DNA of 64,000 nt, from NCBI GenBank assembly GCA_943333125.1, contig CALQSB010000013.1, positions 1-64,000 of the forward strand, written 5' to 3'. Made by a program: the position numbers and the translations under genes. Of the stretch, positions 25,031 through 33,714 are shown in pieces. The DNA comes from Chitinophaga pinensis (GTDB taxonomy: Bacteria; Bacteroidota; Bacteroidia; Chitinophagales; Chitinophagaceae). A model generated the notes under the pieces. The model searched no databases. It was not told the origin of the DNA and saw only the letters and a program-made list of their open reading frames with translations. Within the stretch, counting starts at the first letter, position 1, and each line of letters begins with the position of its first letter.

Positions 25031-27016
25031 ATGCTTATTAAATGGCGGGTGCCTAAAACAATTCAATGGATTTTGAAATTGTTTTTTATTTACCTTTTTA
25101 TTTTTACGGCCTTTCGAATTGCTACTGTGGTATGTTTTAAACCTGCCTCCATAGGCTTAATCGATTTGCTGCCTTCTTTCTGGCTGGGATTAAAATATGA
25201 TTTAAGATGGATTGCCATAATCCTGTTGCCTATTGTTTTATTTTCTACTTATCCAAAATTCTCTCCCTTTCACAGTGAAAAGCTAAAAAAATTCTGGACG
25301 TATTATTTAGGGGTTATTACTTTATTGGTTTTGTTTTTTTATGGAGCAGATTTTGGACAGTTTGCTTATATCAATGCGAGATTGAATGCTGATGCGTTGA
25401 TTTTTGCAGAAGATCCAAAAGAAAGTCTGGAAATGGTATGGCAGAGTTATCCCATTGTATGGATATTGATTTCTTTGATTGTGGCTTTATTATTAATCAA
25501 CAGGCTTTTCAGTAAATCGCATTTTACTATCGAAGGGAATAATATCAATGTACACAAATTTGATTATCGAAGAAGATGGCATCTCGCTGCATTGATTATT
25601 TTATCCTGGTTTATTTATGGTTTTTTTACAGCAAGTCCGTTGAATTTTTTAAGGGCATTCCGATTAAATGAAGAATTTAAAAGTAATCTTGCTTTAAATC
25701 CTTTACAGAATTTTTTTACTACTTTAAGCTTCAGGGACCCGGATTATAACACAAAGGCTGGATTGTACTATAATTACACAGCCGATTTTTTAAATATAGA
25801 TCCTGCAGACAGGAAGATTTATAATTATAGCCGCATCTTACATCCCGATAGTAAAGCAATAGAAAGTCAGCCCAATATTGTATTGGTAATCTGTGAAAGT
25901 TTCAGCATGTATAAAAGCAGCATGAGTGGAAATGTACTGAACAGTACACCTTACTTTAATGAGCTTTGCAATCAGGGGATATTTTTCAACCGTTGTTTTT
26001 CTCCAACATTTGGAACGGCACGTGGTGTTTTTGCTACAATAACAGGAACTCCGGATGTACAATTAAGCAAGTTTGCCACTCGTAATGAAGCTTCCATAAA
26101 TCAACGAACGATTATCAACGATTTTCAGGGGTACGATAAATTTTATTTTATTGGCGGCAGAAGTCAGTTCAATAATTTCAGCGGATTGATAAAAAATATT
26201 AATGACGTTAAGATTTTTGAAGAAGGAAGTTATCATTCGCCCAAAATGAATGTATGGGGAATCAGTGATAAGAATTTATTTCTTGAAGCTAATGGAGTAT
26301 TGGCCAAACAACAGAAGCCTTTTTTTGCCATCATTCAAACTGCCGATAATCACCGGCCTTTTGACATCCCTCTTGAAGACAGCGAATTTGTACAAAAAAT
26401 AATCCCCGACGAAGAGCTGATTAAAAATGGTTTTGAATCACTCAAAGAATACAATGCATTTGCGTATACTGATTATTGTTATCAGAAATTTATTGAGGCC
26501 GCAAAAAAAGAAAGTTATTTTAATAATACTATTTTTGTTTTTCTGGGTGATCATGGTGTTGAAGGGAATGCTACAGCATTATATCCAAATGCCTGGACAG
26601 AACAACGATTGAGTGATGAGCATATTCCTCTTTTATTTTACGCACCTGCATTACTTAATCATCAGCTTCATAACGAACCTGTTTCTCAAATAGACGTTTT
26701 GCCTACAATAGCAGGGATGGTTCAACAACCTTATTTGAATACCACAATGGGCAGAGACTTGTTAGATAAATCCAAAAAAACCAATGCAGCATTTATAATT
26801 TATCATGCACCGGGATGGATAGGGGTAGTAGGGGATGATTATTTTTACAGAAAAAACATCAGAATCAGCAAAGAAGAATTGGTTCCATTAAAACTCAATT
26901 TACCGGCACTGTCCAAAACTCAATCTGATTCTCTCAAAAAATCATATTCTGTGATGACTTCAGCGATTTATGAAACGTCCCGTTGGCTACTCTTTAATAA
27001 TAAGAATAAAGAGTAA
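25031..27016 (+). CDS. LTA-synthase/sulfatase-family membrane enzyme
   Basis: 661 residues. About five membrane segments occupy residues 1-210. The periplasmic alkaline-phosphatase/sulfatase domain follows, with metal-site residues in NIVLVICESFSMYKSS, the nucleophile Thr in FGTARGVFATITGTPDVQ, and FVFLGDHGVEG near the end. Gram-negative homologues transfer phosphoglycerol or phosphoethanolamine to glycans or lipids. The gap to the GT2 gene carries AAAGGA 6 bases before the ATG, a weak SD. The substrate is not known. Confidence 0.87.
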   Translation: MLIKWRVPKTIQWILKLFFIYLFIFTAFRIATVVCFKPASIGLIDLLPSFWLGLKYDLRWIAIILLPIVLFSTYPKFSPFHSEKLKKFWTYYLGVITLLVLFFYGADFGQFAYINARLNADALIFAEDPKESLEMVWQSYPIVWILISLIVALLLINRLFSKSHFTIEGNNINVHKFDYRRRWHLAALIILSWFIYGFFTASPLNFLRAFRLNEEFKSNLALNPLQNFFTTLSFRDPDYNTKAGLYYNYTADFLNIDPADRKIYNYSRILHPDSKAIESQPNIVLVICESFSMYKSSMSGNVLNSTPYFNELCNQGIFFNRCFSPTFGTARGVFATITGTPDVQLSKFATRNEASINQRTIINDFQGYDKFYFIGGRSQFNNFSGLIKNINDVKIFEEGSYHSPKMNVWGISDKNLFLEANGVLAKQQKPFFAIIQTADNHRPFDIPLEDSEFVQKIIPDEELIKNGFESLKEYNAFAYTDYCYQKFIEAAKKESYFNNTIFVFLGDHGVEGNATALYPNAWTEQRLSDEHIPLLFYAPALLNHQLHNEPVSQIDVLPTIAGMVQQPYLNTTMGRDLLDKSKKTNAAFIIYHAPGWIGVVGDDYFYRKNIRISKEELVPLKLNLPALSKTQSDSLKKSYSVMTSAIYETSRWLLFNNKNKE

Positions 27017-27033
27017 TCAAGAGGCTGAAAAAA

Positions 27034-27780
27034 TTATAGTACTTCTTTTTTTTCTGCAATAATAATTAACCGTGGAGAATTAATTTCATCATAACTGGAG
27101 AAGTTGTAATCTCCAAAAACTTTGTAAACTTTTAATCCATTGGCAGCGAACATTTGCTTAAAATCAGCAAGGGTGAATTTTTGGACCATTTCCACAAAGG
27201 CCATGGTTTCGGGAACATTGGGATCTTCGATAATGATTTTTTTGTAGAATTTGTTGTTGTCATACCATCGGGTTATGGCATAATGAACATTGTCGATTTG
27301 TTTTTCATTGTTATGAAGAATCTGGTCTTCGGTATATTTTATATTAAGATAATCAATTACAAATTTCCCCCCGGGTACCAATGATTGAGCAATAGACTGG
27401 ATCGCATTCAGGTGTTCTCTCTGTGTCTTGAAATATCCAAAGCTGGTAAAGAAATTAAATACATAATCAAAATAGTTGATCCAGAAAGGCAACCTCATAT
27501 CGTGGGTATAAAAATGAAGATTGGGCTGCTCCGATTTTAGCGCTTCTTTAATACTGGCTTCGCTTAAATCAATTCCGGTGACCTCAAATCCTTTTTCAGC
27601 AAGTTGTAAGGAGTGTCTGCCTTTCCCGCAGGCTAAATCAAGTATTTTTGAATTTTCAGCCGGATTTAGTTGCTTAATGAGCTGTTCGATGAAGTCAGAT
27701 GCTTCTTTTTCGTCTCTGTTTTTGTAAAGTTGATGATAGTAGGGTGTGTTGAACCAGTCTTTGAACCAAGTTTCTTGCAT
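27034..27780 (-). CDS. Class I SAM-dependent methyltransferase
   Basis: 248 residues. SAM-binding motif I is KILDLACGKGRHSLQLAEKG (about 42-61), with the acidic end of strand 2 in FEVTGIDLSEASI. The N-terminal WFKDWFNTPYYHQLYKNRDE is a recognisable opening of one Bacteroidota methyltransferase subgroup. The substrate is unknown. A promoter-like TTG-N21-TACTTTTG lies so close to the ATG that a leaderless transcript is likely. Confidence 0.87.
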   Translation of the reverse strand: MQETWFKDWFNTPYYHQLYKNRDEKEASDFIEQLIKQLNPAENSKILDLACGKGRHSLQLAEKGFEVTGIDLSEASIKEALKSEQPNLHFYTHDMRLPFWINYFDYVFNFFTSFGYFKTQREHLNAIQSIAQSLVPGGKFVIDYLNIKYTEDQILHNNEKQIDNVHYAITRWYDNNKFYKKIIIEDPNVPETMAFVEMVQKFTLADFKQMFAANGLKVYKVFGDYNFSSYDEINSPRLIIIAEKKEVL

Positions 27781-27784
27781 ATTG

Positions 27785-27816
27785 CAAAAGTATGATTTGA
27801 TTAGCTATTTTTTCAA
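27785..27816 (-). promoter_or_regulatory. Promoter TTG-N21-TACTTTTG next to the start codon
   Basis: On the minus strand TTG (27814-27816) and TACTTTTG (27785-27792) have 21 bases between them, within the Bacteroidota range. The -7 box ends 4 bases before the ATG at 27780, so transcription would begin at or near the codon. Confidence 0.5.
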
Positions 27817-27908
27817 GTATTTCTGATTTTATAAATTTCGCATCATCAAAGCTGAATTTTAGGCCAAATGATGTTGGTCAACAATGCCAATAACTGAGAA
27901 CTCTTTGT

Positions 27909-27916
27909 TATATTTG
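27909..27916 (+). promoter_or_regulatory. Putative -7 box TATATTTG for glmM
   Basis: A perfect TAnnTTTG match 22 bases before the ATG at 27939. No TTG at the expected -33 spacing. Confidence 0.5.
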
Positions 27917-27938
27917 TAATCCAAAAAAATGGTTTTAA

Positions 27939-29339
27939 ATGTCATTGATAAAGAGTATTTCGGGAATTAGAGGAACGATAGGTGGAAAAACAAGTGAGAA
28001 TCTTACACCCCTTGATGTGGTTAAATTTGCAGCTGCATACGGCACCTGGTTATTACAAACTACAGAAAAGAAAAAAGCCAAAAATCACCTTAAAGTTGTT
28101 ATTGGACGAGATGGACGCATTAGCGGCCAGATGATAAAAAATATTGTAAGTTCTACATTGACTTCTTTAGGAATAGATGTAATTGATCTGGACTTTAGTA
28201 CAACTCCTACAGTTGAAATGGCCGTTACTATTTTGAAAGCAGATGGGGGTATTATTCTTACTGCAAGCCATAATCCTAAAGAGTGGAATGCCCTGAAATT
28301 ATTAAATAATAAAGGCGAATTCATAAGTGGTGATGAGGGTAAATTGATTTTAGAAATTGCAGAAAAAGAAGCATTTGATTTTGTTGAAGTGGACAAATTA
28401 GGCGTAATCAGTGATAACAATGACATGCTTGCCGAACATATAGATGCTATATTATTAAATAAACTGGTAGACAAAAAAGCAGTAACCGCAGCAGGCCTAA
28501 GAATAGTAGTTGATGCGGTAAACAGTACAGGAGCATTAGCGGTTCCGGCAATATTAACTGCTTTAGGAGTGGAAGATATTATTGTAATTAATGGCGAGGT
28601 AAATGGCGTTTTTGCTCATAATCCTGAGCCATTGCCAGAACATCTTACCGAATTAAGCAGAGCTGTAGTTTCCAAAAAAGCTAATTTAGGCATCGCCGTT
28701 GATCCTGATGTGGACAGGCTTTGTTTTGTTTGTGAAGACGGCTCCATGTTTGGAGAAGAATATACTTTAGTTGCCGTTGCAGATTATGTACTCAGTAAAA
28801 CTCCGGGAAATACAGTCAGCAACATGTCTTCTACAAGAGCACTAAAGGACATCACCCTGAAGCATAAAGGCGAATATTTTTCGAGTGCTGTAGGTGAAGT
28901 GAATGTAGTAAACAAGATGAAAGAAGTTAATGCAGTAATTGGAGGTGAGGGAAATGGAGGCATCATTTTGCCCGAGTTACATTATGGCAGAGATGCATTG
29001 ATTGGTATTGCACTTTTCCTTTCTCATCTTGCAAAAAGTAAAAAAAGCGCCAAACAGCTTCGCAACACTTATCCCGATTATTTTATCAGTAAAAATAAAA
29101 TCACCCTCGAACAAAGCATAGATGTTAAGTCTGTTTTTGATAAAATAAAAAAGAAGTACAAATCACAACCCGTGAATACTGAAGATGGTTTGAAAATTGA
29201 ATTCGATAACGATTGGGTTCACTTAAGAACCAGCAATACAGAGCCCATCATAAGAATTTACGCAGAAAGTAATTTTGAAACTACTGCTGATAACATTGCG
29301 ATGCGTCTGATCAGAGATATTCAGGAATCAATTCTGTAG
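27939..29339 (+). CDS. glmM: Phosphoglucosamine mutase / phosphohexomutase
   Basis: 466 residues of the alpha-D-phosphohexomutase superfamily. The phospho-serine is Ser110 in GIILTASHNPKEWNALK, the Mg-binding loop is DPDVDRLCF, the sugar-binding loop is GGEGNGG and the phosphate-binding loop is RTSNTEPIIRIYAES. GlmM interconverts glucosamine-6-P and glucosamine-1-P for peptidoglycan; the single Bacteroidota family member of this type is normally named GlmM, but phosphomannomutase activity cannot be excluded. It precedes the cysteine desulfurase by 26 bases. Confidence 0.9.
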   Translation: MSLIKSISGIRGTIGGKTSENLTPLDVVKFAAAYGTWLLQTTEKKKAKNHLKVVIGRDGRISGQMIKNIVSSTLTSLGIDVIDLDFSTTPTVEMAVTILKADGGIILTASHNPKEWNALKLLNNKGEFISGDEGKLILEIAEKEAFDFVEVDKLGVISDNNDMLAEHIDAILLNKLVDKKAVTAAGLRIVVDAVNSTGALAVPAILTALGVEDIIVINGEVNGVFAHNPEPLPEHLTELSRAVVSKKANLGIAVDPDVDRLCFVCEDGSMFGEEYTLVAVADYVLSKTPGNTVSNMSSTRALKDITLKHKGEYFSSAVGEVNVVNKMKEVNAVIGGEGNGGIILPELHYGRDALIGIALFLSHLAKSKKSAKQLRNTYPDYFISKNKITLEQSIDVKSVFDKIKKKYKSQPVNTEDGLKIEFDNDWVHLRTSNTEPIIRIYAESNFETTADNIAMRLIRDIQESIL

Positions 29340-29365
29340 AGGCAAGCAATTAAACATTAAATACT

Positions 29366-30493
29366 ATGCACCGCATTTATTTTGATAATGCTGCTACCAC
29401 GTCATTAGATCCAAAAGTATTGGAAGTAATGATGCCTTTTTTATCCGAAAAATTCGGTAATCCTTCATCTATATATTCTTACGGCAGAGAAACAAAAATG
29501 GCCATTGAGATGGCACGTAAATCGGTAGCTAAAATTTTAAATGCTCATCCCGCAGAAATATTTTTTACCAGCGGTGGCACAGAAAGTAACAACACGGCTA
29601 TTCAGACTGCAATAAGAGATCTGGATTGCAAACACATCATTACTTCTCCAATCGAACATCATGCTGTAACACATACTGTAGAACATCTTGATAATTCTGA
29701 TCTGGTAAAAGTAAGCTATGTTAAACTGCTTCCAAATGGCCACATTAATCTGGAACATTTTGAAAAACTACTCTCCAGCGCTCAGGAAAGAACGCTGGTT
29801 TCTTTAATGCATGCCAACAATGAAATCGGAAATATTCTTGACATAAACGCAGTAGGAAATCTTTGTAAAAAATACAATGCCATCTTTCATAGCGATACGG
29901 TTCAAACCATTGGTCATTTTCCAATTAATCTCAGAAATACACCGGTTCATTTTATTACGGCAGCTGCACATAAGTTTCATGGTCCTAAAGGAGTGGGGGT
30001 GTTATACATTAATGAAAATGTTAGGATCAAGCCTTTTATTTTTGGTGGTGGTCAGGAAAGAAATATGCGCGCAGGTACCGAAAATTTATATGGTATTGTT
30101 GGGTTTGCCAAAGCACTTGAACTAGCTACCGAAAATTATGAAAATGATAGAGCTCATATTACCTCATTAAAGGAATATATGCAAGCCGAGTTAATTAAAA
30201 CGATTAAAAATGTAGCTTTCAATGGTGATGTAAATGGCCAATCTTTGTACACTGTTCTTAGTGCCAGTTTTCCTAAAACAGAGAAGTCAGAAATGCTTTT
30301 ATTCAATTTAGATATCAACAATATCTGTGCAAGCGGAGGAAGTGCCTGTGCCTCAGGTGCCGAAGCAGGAAGTCATGTAATTCGGGCTGTTAATTTCAAT
30401 CCCAATCAAATTACAGTAAGGTTTAGCTTCTGCAAAAAAAACACAAAAGATGAAATAGATATTGTAGTTAAAAAATTGCAGGAATTAATATAA
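29366..30493 (+). CDS. Cysteine desulfurase (NifS/IscS type)
   Basis: 375 residues, PLP fold type I. It takes sulfur from cysteine for Fe-S clusters or tRNA thiolation. Lys203 in AAAHKFHGPKGVG binds PLP; the persulfide cysteine is in SGGSACASGAEAGSH (near 328), on a short loop like the NifS/IscS class. It is co-directional with glmM and convergent with the tryptophan dioxygenase gene, with 3 bases between stops. Confidence 0.93.
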   Translation: MHRIYFDNAATTSLDPKVLEVMMPFLSEKFGNPSSIYSYGRETKMAIEMARKSVAKILNAHPAEIFFTSGGTESNNTAIQTAIRDLDCKHIITSPIEHHAVTHTVEHLDNSDLVKVSYVKLLPNGHINLEHFEKLLSSAQERTLVSLMHANNEIGNILDINAVGNLCKKYNAIFHSDTVQTIGHFPINLRNTPVHFITAAAHKFHGPKGVGVLYINENVRIKPFIFGGGQERNMRAGTENLYGIVGFAKALELATENYENDRAHITSLKEYMQAELIKTIKNVAFNGDVNGQSLYTVLSASFPKTEKSEMLLFNLDINNICASGGSACASGAEAGSHVIRAVNFNPNQITVRFSFCKKNTKDEIDIVVKKLQELI

Positions 30494-30496
30494 TCA

Positions 30497-31528
30497 TCAA
30501 AACTGAAAACCAAGTTTGTCTGTTAATGACTTGGGTAATACCGGCAACTTTCTTCTGTCTATCAAAAAGCTGTTGAGCTGTGAAATTTCTTTGAATATGT
30601 AATGTTTGTCCATAGCGCCTTGCAGATATCCTGCTCCTGTACTACCACCGGTGCCTACACGACTTCCAATCATTCTTCTTACCATGTTAATGTGCCTGTA
30701 ACGCCAGTTGCCCATTTGGTTATCAATTTCAAGTAAAGTGTCTAATAATTCAAAAGGCAATTCCAATAATGGATAGCCTCGATATAGCATAATAAATAAT
30801 GCAGATTGACAGGCTTCAGGACTTAATGAGCGATTATTGAAATCGGGATGTCCGAAAAAAAGTTGTTTAAAAATGGTGCTGTTATTTTTTTCTGAATCAG
30901 ATAAACTTTCAATGTAAACGGATTCATAGGATTTCCAGAAAGGATGATCTGTACTTGTATTTTCGCCCCATTCTTTGCTGTCTTTTAGAAAAGGCATTCT
31001 TTCCAACCAGGTATTAATCATTTGCAACAAAGAAGGCTGTTGCTCTGCTTGTTTAATTGTATCAATGTCTTCCTGCTTTAATTGTGAGGTGTAATAATTC
31101 TGGCCATGTCTTTCTTCAAATTTTAATCCTAATCTGGCTTCAATAATTTTGAATTGCCAGCTTTGAAATCCCGAAGCGGGTCTGAGCATATCTCTGAAAT
31201 CAAGAAAATCCATTGGAGTCATGGTTTCTAAAATATCAATTTGTTGTACCAGTACTTTCAGAATGGTTACCACTCTTTGCAAACGATGAGTTACCGTTTG
31301 CAAATCACCGGTATTGTCATTGAGTGTAGGTTTGTTCATGATTTCAGAAACGGAATTTATTTCAAACAGAATTTGCTTAAACCAAAGTTCGTATGCCTGA
31401 TGAATAATGATGAAGAGCATTTCATCATGGGCCGGTTTATTGCCTTCTTTAAAACTTTCGGGATGCTGTGCATGAATAATTTTATCTAATGCCAGATACT
31501 CGCCATAATAAACGGGCTTTTGTTCCAT
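30497..31528 (-). CDS. kynA: Tryptophan 2,3-dioxygenase
   Basis: 343 residues, larger than the about 280-300 of Xanthomonas TDO. This heme enzyme opens the indole ring to N-formylkynurenine. His43 in FIIIHQAYELWFKQILFE is the distal His; His279 in NWRYRHINMVRRM is the heme ligand; the substrate loop GTGGSTGAGYL is at 292-302. It stands alone, about 22 kb from the kmo/kynU/haaO locus, yet supplies the first step of that pathway. A TATGTTTG box lies 12 bases upstream. Confidence 0.96.
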   Translation of the reverse strand: MEQKPVYYGEYLALDKIIHAQHPESFKEGNKPAHDEMLFIIIHQAYELWFKQILFEINSVSEIMNKPTLNDNTGDLQTVTHRLQRVVTILKVLVQQIDILETMTPMDFLDFRDMLRPASGFQSWQFKIIEARLGLKFEERHGQNYYTSQLKQEDIDTIKQAEQQPSLLQMINTWLERMPFLKDSKEWGENTSTDHPFWKSYESVYIESLSDSEKNNSTIFKQLFFGHPDFNNRSLSPEACQSALFIMLYRGYPLLELPFELLDTLLEIDNQMGNWRYRHINMVRRMIGSRVGTGGSTGAGYLQGAMDKHYIFKEISQLNSFLIDRRKLPVLPKSLTDKLGFQF

Positions 31529-31540
31529 TCGTTTTTTTTA

Positions 31541-31548
31541 CAAACATA
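31541..31548 (-). promoter_or_regulatory. Putative -7 box TATGTTTG for kynA
   Basis: On the minus strand a perfect TAnnTTTG match 12 bases before the ATG at 31528, giving a very short leader. A -33 TTG at normal spacing is not seen. Confidence 0.45.
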
Positions 31549-31629
31549 AACAATTGTAAACATGAAATAAAAATTTGTAGGATTGAGCTGGATATAGCTA
31601 GATAAAGCTATAAAGGCTGGATAATCAGA

Positions 31630-33645
31630 TTATCGAATCAAAACAGTAGTTCCTCGTTTGAAAATTGATTTATTTTTTTCTGTATCAAAATAGGATAGTG
31701 TCCATACATAAGTACTCATATCGGAAGGTTTGCCTTTGAGTTTTCCATCCCATTTTTTTGTCCAGTCTTCGGTATAAAATATTCTTTGTCCAAAGCGGTT
31801 ATACACTATAAATTTCAGGTCGCGTGCTTTATAAGCATTTAATGGATATAAATAATCATTCAGTCCATCACCATTAGGAGTAAATGCGGAAGGAACGTCG
31901 ATGTAGCAATTCCATACTACTGTTGCAACATGAGTAACCGTGTCAGTACAACCGATGTTGTTGGTTACAGTGAGTTTTATATTTACTTGATAATTTACAT
32001 TTGAAATTAAATAAGATTGAGGCGGAGGGAATTGAGTATTAGAAACAGATCCGTTTCCAAAGTCCCAGCTCCAGTTTGTAATATACCCAATGCTGGTATC
32101 TTTAAATGTAGCCAAATCATCAGGACAAATAAATGCAGGACCTTCAAATCCTGCTTTTAAATAATTATCAAGATTTATTGAGGCGTAAGCCGTATCAAAG
32201 CAAACGCCATTGGTTACAATAAGTTTAATTTGTTTGATCCCAAATCTGATATATTCAACAATTGGATTTTGTAATGTGCTTGGAGATAATTCTCCAAATG
32301 TCCAAAGCCAGTTGGTTACCCCATTGTTTCCATTATGATAAAAGTTCACGATATCTTTTGCGCAACCCAGATTTATCTGATAAGTGAAGTCGGCATTAAC
32401 AGTGTCTTTAATTATAAAGGAAAGGGTTTGTCCGGGTATAGATTCTTGTCCGCATTCATCAATAATCGTATTATTATCAGAACCCCTTACCAGTTTTATT
32501 TGAAAAGTTCCTGCGCGTTGAAGTGGGGCAGAGAGTTGAACAAAAATATGTGTAGAAAGGCCATTGCTGCAATTGCCACTTGCAGCAACAACCGTAACGG
32601 GATAAGATCCGGTAACAACAAAATCGCTTCCATCCGGAGCAATTGAATTGCATTTCATGGCTTTTCTGAATACGAGTTCGAGTGTTTGTGGCGAACAGCC
32701 AGGTTTGGTTAGGCTATCCATTGGCGTAGGGAGCACAGGATAAACAGTTAAAGGAATATTTTCACCATCAGGAATAGCCCGGTCACAATTGTCGAGCAGC
32801 GTATTGCCATCAGGTCCATTTGATATGGTGATTACATAATTTCCGGGTGGGATGGGATTGCTAAGTGTTAAACGTATGGAATCCGTATCAAATCCTGAAG
32901 TACAATTATTTCCGGAAGCGCTAATAATATTACTGATTGGAGGACTGATGCTAAATTCGGAGCCATTAGCAGTCAAGGTATTGCATTTCATTTTTTTATT
33001 CAGCTTCACGGTAATTACACTGCCGTCACATGCAGCTGAAGCACTTAATAAATGGGGTTCTGTAGGATCGGTGATACTTCCTGTGCCACCTCCAAACGAC
33101 AAGGAGTAGCCGCTTTGCGAATTGGTGAAATGGCTGATCAGTAAAATATAGTTATGTCCCAGTGTCAGATAAGGCATGGAGCTAAATAAGGGGACACCTG
33201 GTCCTTCGCAATTAATTAATGTACTTCCTGCAGAGGAAGCACCAGTAATTCCAGGATCTCCACTCCAGTTGCAGGCAACAAACATGCTCACATCAGTATA
33301 TACATTACTAACATTTCTATTGGTAACATCAAATAGTTGCCAATCGTAATCATCAGAAATATTATTGGGGGTAATTACAAATCCTAAAGTGCCGGCGGTA
33401 AAGCAAGTGAATTTATACCAGTAAGGATTTTTATCAGTGTACACCACACCAGTGCATCTGGATATAACGGATCGGTCTCCGCAAATATTCACTGAGTTCT
33501 GAGAAAAAACAGAAGTTCCACATACAGGAAAAGCAGTTTCAGGATTCTGACCTAAGGCAGTACAAGGCTGAGCTTTAACACTCAAACTAAAAACAAAAAT
33601 AAGCAGCGATATATTAATTAAATGCCGGATCATATTCTTTCGCAA
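31630..33645 (-). CDS. Gliding-motility C-terminal domain (CHU_C/T9SS type B) surface protein with PKD domains
   Basis: 671 residues. A signal peptide (about 1-25, ending SLSVKAQ) is followed by a Cys-rich beta-domain, two related Ig-like repeats (e.g. KKMKCNTLTANGSEFSIS and RKAMKCNSIAPDGSDFVVT), two PKD domains (TNWLWTFGELSPSTLQNPIV; TNWSWDFGNGSVSNTQFPPP), and the terminal CHU_C domain starting DVPSAFTPNGDGLNDYLYP and ending in TVLIR. CHU_C is a T9SS sorting signal, so the protein should be secreted and attached to the surface. Likely an adhesin; ligand unknown. Confidence 0.9.
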   Translation of the reverse strand: MRKNMIRHLINISLLIFVFSLSVKAQPCTALGQNPETAFPVCGTSVFSQNSVNICGDRSVISRCTGVVYTDKNPYWYKFTCFTAGTLGFVITPNNISDDYDWQLFDVTNRNVSNVYTDVSMFVACNWSGDPGITGASSAGSTLINCEGPGVPLFSSMPYLTLGHNYILLISHFTNSQSGYSLSFGGGTGSITDPTEPHLLSASAACDGSVITVKLNKKMKCNTLTANGSEFSISPPISNIISASGNNCTSGFDTDSIRLTLSNPIPPGNYVITISNGPDGNTLLDNCDRAIPDGENIPLTVYPVLPTPMDSLTKPGCSPQTLELVFRKAMKCNSIAPDGSDFVVTGSYPVTVVAASGNCSNGLSTHIFVQLSAPLQRAGTFQIKLVRGSDNNTIIDECGQESIPGQTLSFIIKDTVNADFTYQINLGCAKDIVNFYHNGNNGVTNWLWTFGELSPSTLQNPIVEYIRFGIKQIKLIVTNGVCFDTAYASINLDNYLKAGFEGPAFICPDDLATFKDTSIGYITNWSWDFGNGSVSNTQFPPPQSYLISNVNYQVNIKLTVTNNIGCTDTVTHVATVVWNCYIDVPSAFTPNGDGLNDYLYPLNAYKARDLKFIVYNRFGQRIFYTEDWTKKWDGKLKGKPSDMSTYVWTLSYFDTEKNKSIFKRGTTVLIR

Positions 33646-33714
33646 AGTAAAACAATGCGGGTAAAATTAAAATACTTTTAAATGGTGTTTGGATATTATT
33701 AACAATATCAGATT

